Assembly (NCBI RefSeq): GCF_965638725.1
Contig: NC_134960.1
Coordinates: forward strand, 188,501 to 252,500
DNA: 64,000 nt
Reading direction: 5' to 3'
Source of the DNA: Aptenodytes patagonicus
Taxonomy: Eukaryota; Chordata; Aves; Sphenisciformes; Spheniscidae
Part shown: one piece after another, positions 1 through 46,294 of the stretch
Layout of the letters: every line of letters starts with the position of its first letter
Position numbering within the stretch: position 1 is the first letter of the stretch
The notes under the pieces: model-generated
The model's input: only the letters and a program-made list of their open reading frames with translations
Told to the model about the DNA's origin: nothing
Databases searched by the model: none
Program-made: the position numbers and the translations under genes

Positions 1-25179
<25,179 letters not shown>

Positions 25180-26731
25180 CCCCGACGGGCAGGAGCCCCC
25201 TCCGCCGTCGGCCCGAGCCCACCGGTCGCCGCCGACACCCCGAGACACCGAGCAAACGACTGCCCCGCGCTGGGCCTCCGAGCGCCGCCCGCCCCGATCC
25301 CGGCATACACCTCGCTCGCACAGTCTCCCCCCCCCTTCCTCTGCCCCACAATGCCCCGCGCCGCGCCGCGCCGCGCCGCCCCGCCCGTCCCGCCTCGCAC
25401 AGTGCGCCCGGCGGCCGTGAGGAGCGGAGGAGGCGGCGCGGGCGGGAGGGGAGCGCCGCAGCGCCGCCCCTGGGGCTCGACAGCGACGGGCCCGGGAGGG
25501 CCGCCGCCCAGGGACAAGGCCCTGCGGCCTTGAGCCCGCGGCGGCCGCGGAGGGGAAGGGGAGCAGCCGCGCAGCTGAGGGGTCGCCGGGAGGGACAGGC
25601 CCCGCGGCGGGGCGGGGGAGCCGGTCGGCGGGGAGGAGCCGTAGCAGGAGGCCTTCCCGCGGCAGGGCCTCTAATTAACGCCAAGTTCAAAATCTGAAAT
25701 TATCACAGAAATCAAAAAGTTTTAACCTGAATTTCCGGGTGAACGCACACAAAACCCGGTACGATAACAGCTGGAGGTGTGGGATCTGAGTTGCGGTTTT
25801 GAATGTTTTGGATTGGCATGAGTAAATGCTGTTGGCCCCAGAATAACAGCAGTGCGGTACAGGTCTAGGTGCTTCGCTTTTCAGTGAGGCGGATTCTGAA
25901 AAGGCACTTATTTAGGAGGCGATTAAGATACAAAATCATTATGTTCATGGGACGCGGCTGTCATGATTAGCTGATATATTTGAACAGTTCTCATGTAGAA
26001 TAGTGCAATGCCCTAAACCTGCTGCTTTTCAACATACTTGAACAACCACAAAATACTTCAGAATCCAACACTGTTAGAGAAATGAGATGCAACTTTACAT
26101 CTCTTCCTGCCTATGCAGCAAAGACACAGTAGCACTGATAGAAACTGGAACGAGGAGCAGATGTTATACTCCGTACCAGAGCAAGGATATTCTTGTGGAA
26201 GTAAGTTGTTTTCTTCTTGTGCGTGTACTGTTTCCTCACTTTCAGAGACTCACATTTGACACTGAATTAGCAGCAGCAAAGGCAAGTTGCTTGCTTTCAC
26301 TTTAATTTATTAAAAATGATTGTGCCAGGTTGTTTTAAGTAGATAACATTTCATCTTTGTTATTTTCTGGTTAGAGTGATGCAATTTACTGTACTGGGAA
26401 GTAGGTAAGGCGATGCCCAATACCAGTTTGTACAATGTGCCCATCCTCAGAAGTGTATTTCATCATTTCATCCCATTATCTGTACTCTTTATGGCGTGAT
26501 TTTAGTCCTGATGTGGCATGCAGATAAAATACTGAACAGATTCTAAGACAGATGATTACATCAAGAGAAGGTTCAAAAGATTTTTTTTTGGAAGCAGGGT
26601 CTGCCTTTGGTATTTTGAACAACTACCTAGAACTTAAGAACCAACATTAGTGGCATCAGAACTCTCTATTCTCTGCTGTACGGCATCTGTGAGTTTTGAT
26701 TTAGTACAGGCCACTAGTTTTACTAACTCCA

Positions 26732-26755
26732 CCCCCCCCCCCTTTTTTTTTTTTT
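26732..26755. repeat. C11-T13 homopolymer junction
   Basis: Eleven C followed by thirteen T in the region between KDM3B and the CtBP gene. It has the same form as the tract at 9644-9662. Confidence 0.9.
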
Positions 26756-27801
26756 AAAAGTACAGGAGCCAATACCTACATGAAACATTACTGAAGGGCA
26801 GCATTATGTCTTGTGTCCGAGTGATTATCGTGGTAAATCCAAGATCAGTACTATGTTCTTTGAAGACCAGGCTTTGCCCTCGTCTTAAGTTTTTTTACTG
26901 AAACAGTTAGATCATTAGCTATGTATTAGAAATACTGCCACCGTGTGAAAGATTCCAAGTGGTCCTATGTCCCCTTCCCATTCCACCATCTCCAAGACTG
27001 AAATCGCCATGATAAAGCAGGCCAGCATTTCCCATATCCCATCTCCTGAGCATGGTGCTGGATATTGCAAAGGCACGCAGCACCAGCTAGACAAAAAGTG
27101 ATATAATCCACCAAGAATAGGAAGGGGTTTCCTAACTTTCATTAATAATCGACACAGGGAGCATAGGCCATAAAACATAACTTCAATTTATGAAAATACC
27201 TAACCACTCTTCTGTGCCAATTCTGTTGCACCAGCTTTTATTATGTTAGAAAAATTAGTTTCATGGGCTAATTTTGTGTACTAATTTCAAATACTATTTT
27301 ACTGTAAAAGGGTGAAGACAGCTACTGTTTACACGTGTATTTAAATTACATGCTTAAAAGGCTGCAAAACCACAATTTCAACTTGTGCGAAGTCACATAA
27401 GTAAACACCAGGCTGCATCCAAAGCTGTCCCTTAACCATTGAAGATGGCTTCTTCTCCAGTCTGCCACCTTCACAGCTTTGATTGATGGTCAGTACTCCA
27501 GAATCCAAAGAAAGTCATTTGCCAGAGTGGCTGATCCAGGGAGTGATTGTGTGGAAGATGCAACTTACCTAATTTGAGAAAAGCGGTACTGATGCAGACA
27601 CTTACCTGTGCAGGTTTTCAAGCCTCCCCTTCAATATTGTATCTAAGACTACCCCTTCCATAGACAGCAGCCATGTTCTTTGGAGAACTTTATTAAAATA
27701 TATCCAAGAAGTAATCAAACATTTTCTAATGAGTCAGGAGAGAACTGAAGTGAGAAAAACATCTGTACAGAGGACAGTGCTGTAAGTTTTTGTTTACATG
27801 C

Positions 27802-27807
27802 TTTATT
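27802..27807 (-). terminator. Candidate polyadenylation signal for the CtBP gene
   Basis: The minus strand reads AATAAAGCATG, with T/G-rich sequence further downstream. It lies about 3.2 kb beyond the CtBP stop, a plausible 3' UTR length for this family. Other hexamers may be used; this is positional inference only. Confidence 0.35.
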
Positions 27808-30800
27808 TCAATGTTTCACAGTTTAGTCATTGTCTACAAAAATATATTTCTGAAACTCTGAGTCCTCTATAAAAAAAGGCTGGTCAGCAGCAGTGACCCT
27901 GACAAACAGAATGTACCTTGGGACAGTGTGAGCACCTCCTGTAAGCAGATTAGTGCAGCTAGGGCACTCCTGCCTCACCCTGGGAGACTTCTGTTCTTTG
28001 GGATTAAAGCTCTGCGCTAGTTCTGAAGGAAGGCATTTAAAAAAAAAAAACAAAACAACCTTCCACTTCTGTATACTGCACTAAGCTTGGGAGGGGGAGC
28101 TGCAAATCAGTGTATCACACAGGAGAGAGTGCTAACAAGGGACTTGGCACTCAGGGGATGGAGAAGACCAGTACTTTACTACTGGTAAATTTTTCTTTGA
28201 GCTATCTGTTCAGAACAGCCTTCGTCTGGTGATAATAGGTTCAGTCTATAAGCAGAGGTGCAAATGGCATACAAGCAGAGTAATCCTATAAGCACAAAGA
28301 GAGTCCTTCTTTGAGGTCACGATAAGGGTTCTGTTCATTTTTACCTCAACATTTTCTGCTGTGGCTTTAAACAAGGGGAAAGCTGCGTTCTTATCCAATC
28401 ACAAGCCTACACAGCGTTGGATAGAACAGAGCCACTATCAATGCTGTCAGCTTCAACTTCTCAGTACCCATAACTGGAAATATTTCTTACCATATCAATT
28501 ATTTAATTCCTACGCTTACTAGTCACCAATATATCTAGGCACCAAAAATAAGAATTGAGAAACTCAAGTGTCCCCCAAATGAGATCTTTCCACTCTTCCT
28601 CTGCTCAGTTATTTGACTGGTCTATAGAGATACTTGCAGTTAAGAAGAAAAAAAAAATTGCTGTCTCTTTAAAAAAAAAAAAATCTATCTTGCATTGTGC
28701 TCTAGAAGAGACAAGGTCAATGTACTCTGATCCTCTGTATTCACAAAGCTCATAGCTAGAAGCCCCTTACCACAAAATAATCTCAGACCTGAACCTCTAA
28801 GCAGGGCAGGAATTTTCAGCAGCAAACAAGGAAGTTATTGACAGACTGCTTCCCTAATGTGGTAATAGACAGAAGATGAGCTCTCAGTCCCTGAAAACTT
28901 TTCCCCATCTGCCTGTCAGAAGAACAGCTTTCTGAGCTAGTAGCTTGTAAAATTTAGACTTCCTAGAGATTAGAGAACTCAGGAAAGTGCTGCTGGTTAT
29001 TTTAGGTACAGCTGCAATCAAAGTGCTCCTGAGCTCTAGGCTTTTGCTCAGAAAAGTTCTCCCGTAACTTGTGCCAACCACCAGTCCCAGCCTGATCTGC
29101 TAAACCTGAGCAGCCAAGGAGGTATATGAATTTTAAGTAGAATCAGCATCATCCATGAATACACAGAAGCCAAGAACCTTCACCAAGAGAAATACCTTAT
29201 TAAAAAAGACACTCAGCACTAGAGAACTAGTATCATCTCACTAATGCTAAACAGTTAGAGTGTAAAATCTGTAAGAAAACACCTGAAGTTTACTTCTTGC
29301 CTATTTTCCTTTCTTGAATTGCCAGGGGGGAGTAGGGGAATGGAGGAGAAAGAAATTAATCACTTCACTGTATCAGTAGTAAGCCATTGTATGAAGGCAG
29401 TATTGGAGAAAACTTTAAAACCAGGAAAAAAATCTGAAGACTTACTGACTCTGAAAGCTTTCCTCAACTTCCCAAATTGTAAACAGCCTAAAGAGAGGAT
29501 TTTATCCACACCTCAAGGTGTACTTCCAGTCTGTTCCCAGCTGTTCAGCTTCCAGTCAGAGACACACAACAGAAGGAAGAATCAAGGAAGGCAGACAAAC
29601 CCACACATAGGGTAGGCCTCCCATATAGCACCTACTTTAATATACCCACACAACATGAACCAATCAATCAGGAATTGTTACATTTTGTGCATGGAAAGGC
29701 TATAACTAAAGTGTAGCAAGATGAAATTAAAGGAAGATTTGGAATTACGGAAAATCTCCTCCTGTGGAACCTGTTTTGCTGAAGACTCCATACCCCTCAA
29801 AGAAGGGATGCATAATCATTTGGGAAATGTGAAAAGACTTGAGAGCAACAATCCTGCCTTGGCTTCAGGTGACCAGCTAAGAGTGTTCTTTCTCCTTTAG
29901 TATCACAAAGCTTATTCGTGTAAAAAAACACTGTCTTGCCCTGCCCACTACTGGAGATGCAGTATATGCTAGCAGAGCTAACGTAGAGTAATTTGGTCAA
30001 CAGTTAAAAGCTGCCTTCGCCATCAGCACAGAGACAAGTGTCATGAAGCACTGGTATGTTACTTCTAGTTGATGCAGTTATGCTGAAAAAAAAATCTGTA
30101 GCACAAAGCTTAGAATTCTAACATGATAGATACCTTGTTGATAAACACCATTAGGCTGTGAGGTACGTGTGTGTGAGGAACCAGCAACTGCAGCTGCAAG
30201 TTATTGCTACTTGCTGTCTCCCAGTGCAAGTTTTTCCCATTTTTGCGTTCTCTTGCCTTCTCTGAGTTACACAGACTCCAGGGTGAACTGTTCTGAAGCC
30301 TCACAAACACAGTGGCCACCAGAACACATTTGATGACATTTTAATCCCTTCCAAATTACAAGGCTGGCTTTGAGACTGTTACTTTTAACTTCAGGCCTAG
30401 TACTTCCTAGACAAAACTTTGTATGGTCAAGAACTAGCAATGCCTGCGCTATGTCTGTTCTCACAGAAAACCTTAATTAAAACAAGCAAAGTAACACAGA
30501 GCTGAGCCTAGGCTGCATTCTACCAAGGGCATAATAAAGACAATAGTCACAACTTATCCAATTCACTAAATATTTTTGTAGTATTTCCCATGGCTACACT
30601 TAGAGAGGTTCAGCCGAATTAAATTTAAGCTACAAGTCACAACTGAAAAATGTGCACTGAAGTCTGGTGTTAGGAACACTGAGGGCCATCCCTGAGCAGG
30701 CAGCTCCACTTCTATTTTCAAGTGCACAAGGACAGTTCCCTGTCACAGACAACTGAGGCAGATACATGGGAAAAATCATTGGTTAAACCAAGTATTTCCG

Positions 30801-31032
30801 AGGGAAGGCAAGGTCACTGCTGCCCTGCCCCAGAGAAGGAGAAAGACTCATTGAGAGATTAAAACTAAAGGGTTACAAAATAAAGGCAAGAGCTAAAGTT
30901 TGCCAGTAATGAAATGCATTCTCCCGTCCTGTATGAACAGGAAACAGTCTCTGTAGGGTGTTAAAGAAGGTCCTAGGAGGAGATACCCTCCTACTTTTTT
31001 CTGCTGCCAGAGGAAAGGAGAGAAAGATGCTG

Positions 31033-38900
<7,868 letters not shown>

Positions 38901-41900
38901 GGGCCGGGCCGCGCCGCCCCTCAGCGCTGCGGAGGGACAGGCCGACACTCGCCGCCGCCGGCTCCCGCTACCGCTACCCGCGCAGACGCGCCCGCCGCCG
39001 GCTCGCGGGAGGAAGCGGAAGGGCCGGGCCGCGGCCCCGCGCCGAGCGGCCCAGCCGCCACAGAGGCGCCGCAGCTTGGGGCGCCGCTCGCTTCCGCTTC
39101 CGGCCCGCGCCCACCGCCGCGGCCCGCCCCACAACCCTTTGCGGTGCGGCAGCGAGCGAGCTCTGGTGGCCGCCGCCGGCGGGGCAGGGGCGAGCCGGGC
39201 GCCGCCGCCGCCGCCGCTCCGGGGCCTCTCGGTCCTCCCGCGGGCCGCCAGGCCCTAGTTCTCTTTGGCCATAGCCTGTTCCGGGCCGTCCGGATCCCGC
39301 GGAAGCGGCGTGCACCTGCGGGCCGGGAACCAGCGCCGCGGCCCGCCGGGCTGCGGGCCCGGCCGGGGAGCCGCCCTCCTCCCGAGAGTCGCCGCGCAGC
39401 AAGGGAGCGCGGAGCAGGGCCGAGCGCGGCGGCCGCCCCGCCCATCCGCGCCGGGCGGGACCTGTGCGGCCTCCGCGGCGCCGCCCGCCTGGAGGGGCTG
39501 CGCGGCCCGGGCCGGCCCCGCGTTCAGGCCCGCCGAGGCCCGCTCGGCAGCAGGGGGCTCTCAGCTAGCCCTCCCGGGACCTTCGGGGTGCGCGAACGCT
39601 GGGCGGGGAGAGGACTGCCGCTGCGGAGAGAGGCCTCTCCGAGCCCTGGCTACTGGAGAGGTTGATCACGGTGGTCTTCAACCCCAAAGATCCTTACGAA
39701 CCAGAACACTCACAAAAGTGGGAGAAACTACAAGGCTTCTTGTGCCTTCCTGTGAAGACGGAAAGCACAGCTAGACTACACCACTGCTTCTGCCCCTTTA
39801 GCCCTCCACCACCACCTGATGTTGATCATCTTGTATAAGTTGAGTGGGGGCCTGTGACGTGTTCATGTGTGCCCCTTGAGGTCGCTGGTATCCCGGCACT
39901 TCTGGCATGGGGGTACATGAACTCTCTTAGAAGGGCAAGAATGAAAAGCAACAATGAGAAGCAGCAGTGCAGTCTGTAAAGATCCAGGATGTCCACAATT
40001 CTCAGAAACTTGATGACAGGGAATTCCCAGCATAGGCCCAGGCTAATGAAAGGGGGTCTGTTCATTACTGCCTTGTGCATGCGGAAAAGGGACACTGGAG
40101 GCCTAGCCAAAGCTGAGAACACAGACTTTTGGGGCCTGGCTCTGCTCTGCCTCTGCAGTACCTCTTCGAAAGGGGAACTAAAGCCTTCTCCAAAGTAAAA
40201 GAGTCCTCAGCAGATGTTTGAAATGCAAGTTTGCCATTCGGAGAGCAGTGTCTTGGCTGCAATGAGTCAACCAGGAAGGGTGGTTACAAAAGTCTGTGTT
40301 GCCTGGAATGTGGATCCTGGGATATGGCTTCAGGTCTTCCCAGGAAGCTCGCTCTGCAGGAGACAAAATGTGGAGCCATTCAAAATAGCTCAACTTCTGT
40401 CTTGCCACCTTTGCAGCCGTATCTCCCACACTTGTCCCATGGTCCTACGAGTGGATCAGCACTACAGTACTCTCTCCAGCACCTCTGCATCCCATCTAGT
40501 AATACCCTGCACTTACCTTATCACTGTGTGCGTCATGCTGACTGCCTTTCCTGGAGGAAGGTTTGACCCCAAGTGTGTGCTGACTGACATCACAGTTAAA
40601 CTCCCTTAGCTAGTCACCACATTTGCTCACGCTTCATGTACGAACGAGCTGCACAATATCACAAAGCAGGCTAATTTTCTAGCTCACCAGCTACCCCCAC
40701 AACAGTCTCCATTACTACTGTTACCCAATGCCCATGAAGAGCTGGAGCTGGTTATTTCTAGACATGGGTCCCAGAATCTGTCTTGTTTGCACAGATTGCC
40801 CTAAACAGAGACAGTTTCCTTCTGACCAAACAAGAAAGGATGTAATCATTGTGAGATAGGTGGGGTAGCAAAGGACATTACACAAATGGAGCAAGCCTCA
40901 GGAGGTGGGGCAAAGTGAGAACAGACCGGCCAAGCCTTCCTCACTCCAGCCTACATTCTGGTTATCTAAAACTTACTGGCTTTTCCCTTAGCAGAGCACT
41001 AATATATGCCAGTTAGAGTTTGGAGGTGAAAGGGGAGATGCGATCAACTCCTTCACCACCCTTTTTTCCTCAAAAAAGAAACTGAGCACAAATAACTTTA
41101 TTGAGTAAGTGTGTACACAAGTCTGAATGCACCAAACTGAAGTGCAGCAGATGCCACAGTCACTGCCCAGAATTCACAAGGCCTTGCTGCTGCACCATCA
41201 GTTCTTAAAGAAGCCTATTTCAGCAACATGCTGAAAAGCTGATGATCTCGGTTGCCTACTAACATCACCAAACCCTCAGCTGAACAAATATGGGCAAGCT
41301 ACGGTTCTGGATATGGGTGACAAAGATGAGAGCATAGGACATGCATGCCTGTGCTGTGGAACAGGAGCCACCTTAAAGAACTGTCACATAGCGAATAGTC
41401 CAGCTGCTAAGTTTGATGCCACAGAAAAGCCAAAATCATGCATGGTGGGATAACGAGAGTTAAGACTAGATATATGGTGAAATACAGTCCTGAGACAAAA
41501 GAAACAAGAGGAAAGCCTCAGTCTTGTGCTTCCTAGAGCCAGAAAAGGGTCTGAGCATTTCTTCTTACTCCATAAACTTACACATCCACTTTACAAACTG
41601 ACCTCTGATCAAATCCATTCCACGTTTGTATTGACCTCATCTCTGATAACTATTTAAACAAGTAAAAAAAACCCCACAAAACCAACAACAACAAAAAAAC
41701 CCATCACAAAAGAGTTGGGGGTGGGAAGAGACTGATGTGGGTACAACAGGTAAAATCCATCCAGACAAATTAACAGTTGCGAGTTGGAGGAACTGCCATC
41801 ACAGGCCACATCTGGGTGATCAGGGAAAGGCTATGGAGGGAAACGGAGTCACCACATCTCAGGAAGGACCAAAACCCTTACACCAACCCACACAGTAGTG

Positions 41901-44900
41901 ATGGCCAGCTTTGGAAACCCGAAGCAGTGAAGCATGCCACGCTGATTGTCACCATAGCCCCCTGTGGAAGAGCAGATTTCTGCTCCACTCAGTACTTGCT
42001 CACGTCAGTCTTCTAACTAGAGAGCAAGCCCCTAGGCTACAAGTAGTCTTCTAGTCAGTTAACCAACTCCTGTCCAACAAGCAAGCTTTTTTCCTCTCCC
42101 GTGACCTCCATGATGGAGCTGGGGAAGAAAATTAACATGGATGACTACCAGTATATCATATACATACCCATCATTCATTTGCTTCCTCTGTTCTGGGCTA
42201 TTCTGGGCACTGCCACTCCAACTTCTTCTGCCTGTAGAAACAGTATAGCAAAATATAGCCCTTTTTACATCCTCCTCCCACATCATCCCCTAATGCCAAG
42301 GGACCCATCTTTGCATGTCATGACTGTACCTTCCACAAATCCCAGATCACATACCTTTCCTCAGAAAAGCACAGCAAGTACAAGCGAGAGTAAATTCAGA
42401 AAATGAGAAAATTTAAATCCACAGAATTGGCATGGTCAGCGCTGAGTAAAGTGTCTGCCCCTGCCTCCCTTGCAGCTCTTACTGTTTACTGTGTTCCCTG
42501 GAAACGCCATGGAGTCTCTGGGAGAGTCTCATCAAAAGAGACACATCCCTTGCTGTGCCTGACCACAATGTAAGACCACATACAAGTTTGATGACTACAG
42601 CCAGGTTCAACACAAGATCCAGCTTTGCCTTTCTAAAAGCCTCAAAATCATAAGTTATTTTTGCCTTCCTTCCCAGCCAATATAAGAGGAAAAATCTTAA
42701 TCAACTAAACAGATCCTGTACCACATCCTAGAATCTGTTAACTTTAGGATCAGTCCAGGTAAGGGAGAAAAAGTTACTTACCCTGAGGATCCACTACATA
42801 AATTAGGACAAGCACAGGGGAAGTAACATCACTAAGCAAGTGCTGTACAGTTTATTGAAGAATAAATTCAAGCCATTTATTACACAAACATTCCTGGTAC
42901 CCAATTTGAAGTCCATACAATTGATCTACTTTAACATGACCCTTTTCTTCAATAGCTCCCAAATTCCATTCAGATATACCACTGTATGTTTTAACAAATC
43001 TGTGTGCCTTTCTCCTGCTGTGCGTTGGGGTTTGGTGAGCAAAAGGCAACATGGTGATAACGGGAACTGTGAGCTGGCGACTAGGGCAGTTAAACAAGAA
43101 CAAGGTAAGAATGTTTGGCAAAGATACAGACAACAAAAGCATAGAAAGTGCTTAGAAAAATGTGGTATTTTCAGGCTCACGGGGTCTGACGACCCTTAAA
43201 AATCTCAGGATATTTCAGGAACTGGTTGAAATAACAACTGATTCATGAAGGGTGAATCAGATACCAGGAGCGTGGAAGAGGCCAAAACCTGCCTAAGTGG
43301 AAAGAGACAAGAAGATAGGCTAAGGATTATGAACCAGTGAATTTGCCTGTAATTTAAAAAATAATAATCTGGTGCATGTAAGTTGTTTGGGGAAATCAGT
43401 AAGACTACTACTCCTCATCTCCAACACGGTTTATCAAGAATAAATCTATTTTCTCTTTTGAAGTAACAGCCCTTATAGATAAGGGAGAAGCAGAAAAGAT
43501 CACCTGTCTTGACTCTAGTGAGCTTTCTGAAGCTGCTTCATGTGATATCATAGTCAAGCTAGGGAATCATGACCTAGATTAAACTACTGTAAAGGTCTTT
43601 GTAATTAATACCACTCAGTGGCAAGCTGCTGGACAGCGTTTTAGGGTAGTATTACATACCCTGTCTTTTATGCTTCCCAAGGCATCCTCTGCTGAACATC
43701 ATCCATAAGGATGAACTACAGTCAATGCTTAAAACATAAGCTATCCAGAGGTGTTGGGAGTGCACATAAACTAGGGAGAATTCAAGTAAGAGCATATGTT
43801 AAACAAACAAAACCAATAAAGTGCTGAGAATGAAAACTATTTTACAGGTGCCTTCAGAAACAGCATATTGGATAGAAAGATTTTCGTTTGACCCAGTATG
43901 AGTTTTTACACAGTGAGAGTATCTCAGGTTGACAACAGAACTTCTGGTCTTCCTTGGAAGAGGAAGACAGACCGGAGGACAGACCAGAGGACCTCTACAT
44001 CTTCCATCTAGCTCTATTTCTCTACAAGTACAGATCCTGACCCAAAGACCATTAAGTCAGTGGGCAGAGGTTCGCTACCTCCAGCAATCTCTGAAGGCTC
44101 TGTAGCAGATAAAAGCTGACAGAAGAACCATTCTTCCCCACATCCCTGTCCCCCCAGATGTCAGTTTGCCAACAATGGAGAAAGCAAGCATAAGAATAGG
44201 TGTTAAGCTATCCAATCACCTTCTATAAGTGCATGTGCATACTCACAACACTACAGAAGGCATTGAGAATGAGGAAAGCTGTGGAACAGCTCTGTACAAA
44301 AAGCAGTGAAATTGATTAAGACAGTTAATTAATTAAGTTTGGAAAAGACAGTGAGGCATGGTAGACAGAGTTCTATAGACTCTTGAATTGTCTGGAAAGA
44401 GTGAATGAAGAACAAGTATGAGTATCAAATGGAACTGGCAGGTTCCAAACAAGTGTCAAGCAAATACTTATTCCCCCCCCCCCATTAGCTGAACAGTGGA
44501 ACTCCTTGCTAGGGATGTGATAAGTTTACAATGATCACAAAACAAACAAAACCACCCCACCCACCCATCACATTCACAAAAGAAAAGCCCACTCAGGACT
44601 GCTGAACACCTCCAATTTGGGAAATCCTTGAGCGGCAGATCACTGGAAACCAGGATTGCTGCTGGAAAATCTTCCAATCAGATTTCTTTTGATTTCTCAG
44701 GCACCAGTTCTTGGTCACTGTCAGAATACTAAGACTGACTTGTTCTGACTCGATGGAACAAAGAGCATTTCAGTGTAATGTAACAACTGTAACTGCTTAC
44801 AGATTAGAATATTTCATGTCATTACCATAATTTAATAACCCGGATACAAACGTAAACCAGTATGTTTACTTTCTGGTTGTCAACAGCCATTTCATTCCTG

Positions 44901-45406
44901 ATTTGGGACCACGGCAATGCAGGTCCCAGAGGCACCGGCTCGAGCTGTGGAGCTGGAGTGAAGAGCAGCTCGCCAACAGTGCCGGGCCAATCAGCCGCCC
45001 AGTCGCCTCAGCACCACTGGCTAGAAGGGCTCGAACATCCCAGCCCCTCCACAGCTCCTCCTGGCAGGGTTTCTTGAGGCTGCAAGTCACTGGAGCACAT
45101 TGCTGCGGATCCCAAGAGAGCAGCCAGGCCCTGCCTTTCAAACAGACAGCCATCTCATTCACCAGTCCAGGCAAGAAACAGCATCAAGTTCCCTGATGCC
45201 ATCACAAGCAGGGCTGTTTCTCTGAAACGGGGTGAAGTGGTCAGGTCCCCTCCCTCTATGCCACAACAGAACACCTGCTAGGTGAACATCAGGATAACAG
45301 ATGCCTATAGCCTAGATCTGCATGTCCCAGAGTGCGTCAGACTCCAGTCCCCGCAGCGCTGATGGGACAGAGATGGGTGACTGCGCAAGCACAGGACACT
45401 CCGCAC
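38901..45406. other. Intergenic region between the CtBP-like gene and the SLBP-like relic
   Basis: About 6.5 kb. After the CpG island it holds an old CR1 (43250-43910), a C run at 44474-44485, and a moderately G+C-rich stretch at 44900-45200 of unknown nature. No exon of FAM53C, the human neighbour expected here, was recognised. Confidence 0.7.
43250..43910 (+). mobile_element. Old CR1-type LINE fragment
   Basis: Degenerate plus-strand copy. The sequence around 43503-43580 (TCTTGACTCTAGTGAGCTTT, then GATATCATAGTCAAGCTAGGG) aligns by eye to the CR1 reverse-transcriptase DLSKAFD region. The sequence at 43870-43905 (GGATAGAAAGATTTTCGTTT, then GACCCAGTATGAG) matches the 3' end of ancient CR1 elements. 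Many substitutions and a deletion in between. Confidence 0.7.
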
Positions 45407-45412
45407 TTTATT
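45407..45412 (-). terminator. Candidate polyadenylation signal of SLBP-like relic
   Basis: The minus strand reads GAATAAAGTG about 430 bases after the premature stop. It is a consensus hexamer, supported only by position. Confidence 0.3.
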
Positions 45413-45840
45413 CTTCTCCAGTCCTCAGAAAGCAGCTGGCAGGATGGCAGAATTGGTGCTGAACACTGCAGAGAGGGACGTAGTGAGCTGGCAGGCATCG
45501 GGGCAATGTCTTAATCTCTCCTCTAAAGAGACCTCAGGTGCCACGGAGTACAAAGTCTCACAAGATGCCCGCTGTGCACACTAAGTTTGGTCAATATGCT
45601 TGGGCTTCCTGAGAACAGAAGTGTGACAGCCTGTGTCAAGTGAGAGCCCAGAAGAGGATCCTCAGGTTTGGAGAGGTCTAAGATTAGCCTGACTACACTT
45701 CCCCCATTCTCCCTTCCCTCAAGGGCATCTTTCTTGTATAGGACTGAATAGGCACCTAGGACAATGGACAGAAGTGTCTTCCAGAAGTCCTTTCCATCTT
45801 GAGCAGGATGCCTGTTACAAGGGTCCCAGGCACACAGAGC

Positions 45841-45937
45841 TCATCTCCCCAGCTTGATCTGCACGTCCCAAGAGTGGCAGCTATATTTCTTGTACTTGTT
45901 TGGAGTATGAGGATGAACCCCTGGCTGCCAAGCAGCC
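45841..45937 (-). pseudogene. SLBP-like relic, exon with [12 protein letters not shown] motif and stop
   Basis: It joins the upstream exon in phase. It keeps HPxTPNK, whose Thr is phosphorylated in SLBP, but has Cys-His for the RNA-contacting Arg-Arg and a TGA inside the domain. Homology continues a few codons past the stop. No GT donor lies before the TGA, so splicing does not obviously avoid it. Confidence 0.82.
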
Positions 45938-46189
45938 CTGAGAGCAAAGCACAGCATTCGTAAGTTACTAGAATCCTTCTTAAACCCCTCTTATCTGGCA
46001 GCAAGTCTTCCTCCTTTCCACTCTCCCCCTTCCAGGGAGATATGAAAGGGCAGTGAAGTTGCTTTGAGCTCATTCAAAGGGGAAGGGGATGCTTCAAGTG
46101 ATATTTTGGGTACTTCTCCCCAGTAATATCTGTAACCGGCCAGAATCAGAAGGGTTGTAGGAAAGTGAATAGACCCAGAACTCTCTCAC

Positions 46190-46294
46190 CTGGGGACTTG
46201 CTGAAGGAAGAGCTGGTAGCCCACAGTGTTCTTTCCATAGTCAGTCTGCTTCTGCTTCCTCTGCAGGATGACCTCATCCCTCTCAACATCTGAC
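46190..46294 (-). pseudogene. SLBP-like relic, exon with QKQTDYGKNT motif
   Basis: 105 nt, one base plus 34 codons plus two bases. It is open and has intact splice sites. The Tyr-Gly-Lys-Asn-Thr core of the RNA-binding domain is kept. Confidence 0.82.

Larger units (their letters stand above)
25180..31032. other. Region between KDM3B start codon and CtBP stop codon
   Basis: Beyond the KDM3B CpG island this is A+T-rich DNA without recognisable exons. The part from 31032 down to about 27800 may be CtBP 3' untranslated sequence (see the candidate polyadenylation signal). Otherwise only a C11-T13 tract and short A runs (28671-28683) stand out. Confidence 0.7.
45841..46294 (-). pseudogene. SLBP-like (histone stem-loop-binding protein) pseudogene, RNA-binding-domain exons
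   Basis: SLBP binds the 3' stem-loop of replication-dependent histone mRNAs. Two minus-strand exons encode the RNA-binding domain. The first (46294-46190) reads DEVILQRKQKQTDYGKNTVG, then YQLFLQQVP, like human [24 protein letters not shown]; it has a good acceptor (CCCAG) and donor (GTGAGA). The second (45937-45841) joins in phase after acceptor CTCTCAG and reads [21 protein letters not shown], like the human [20 protein letters not shown]. Damage: the SRRSWD arginines are Cys-His, the Trp of KLW is Gly, and a TGA stop at 45843-45841 precedes ALCAWDP, the decayed ALHFWDP end. N-terminal exons were not found. The intact SLBP gene should be elsewhere, so this is probably a relic of a second gene of the SLBP2 kind. 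Confidence 0.8.
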
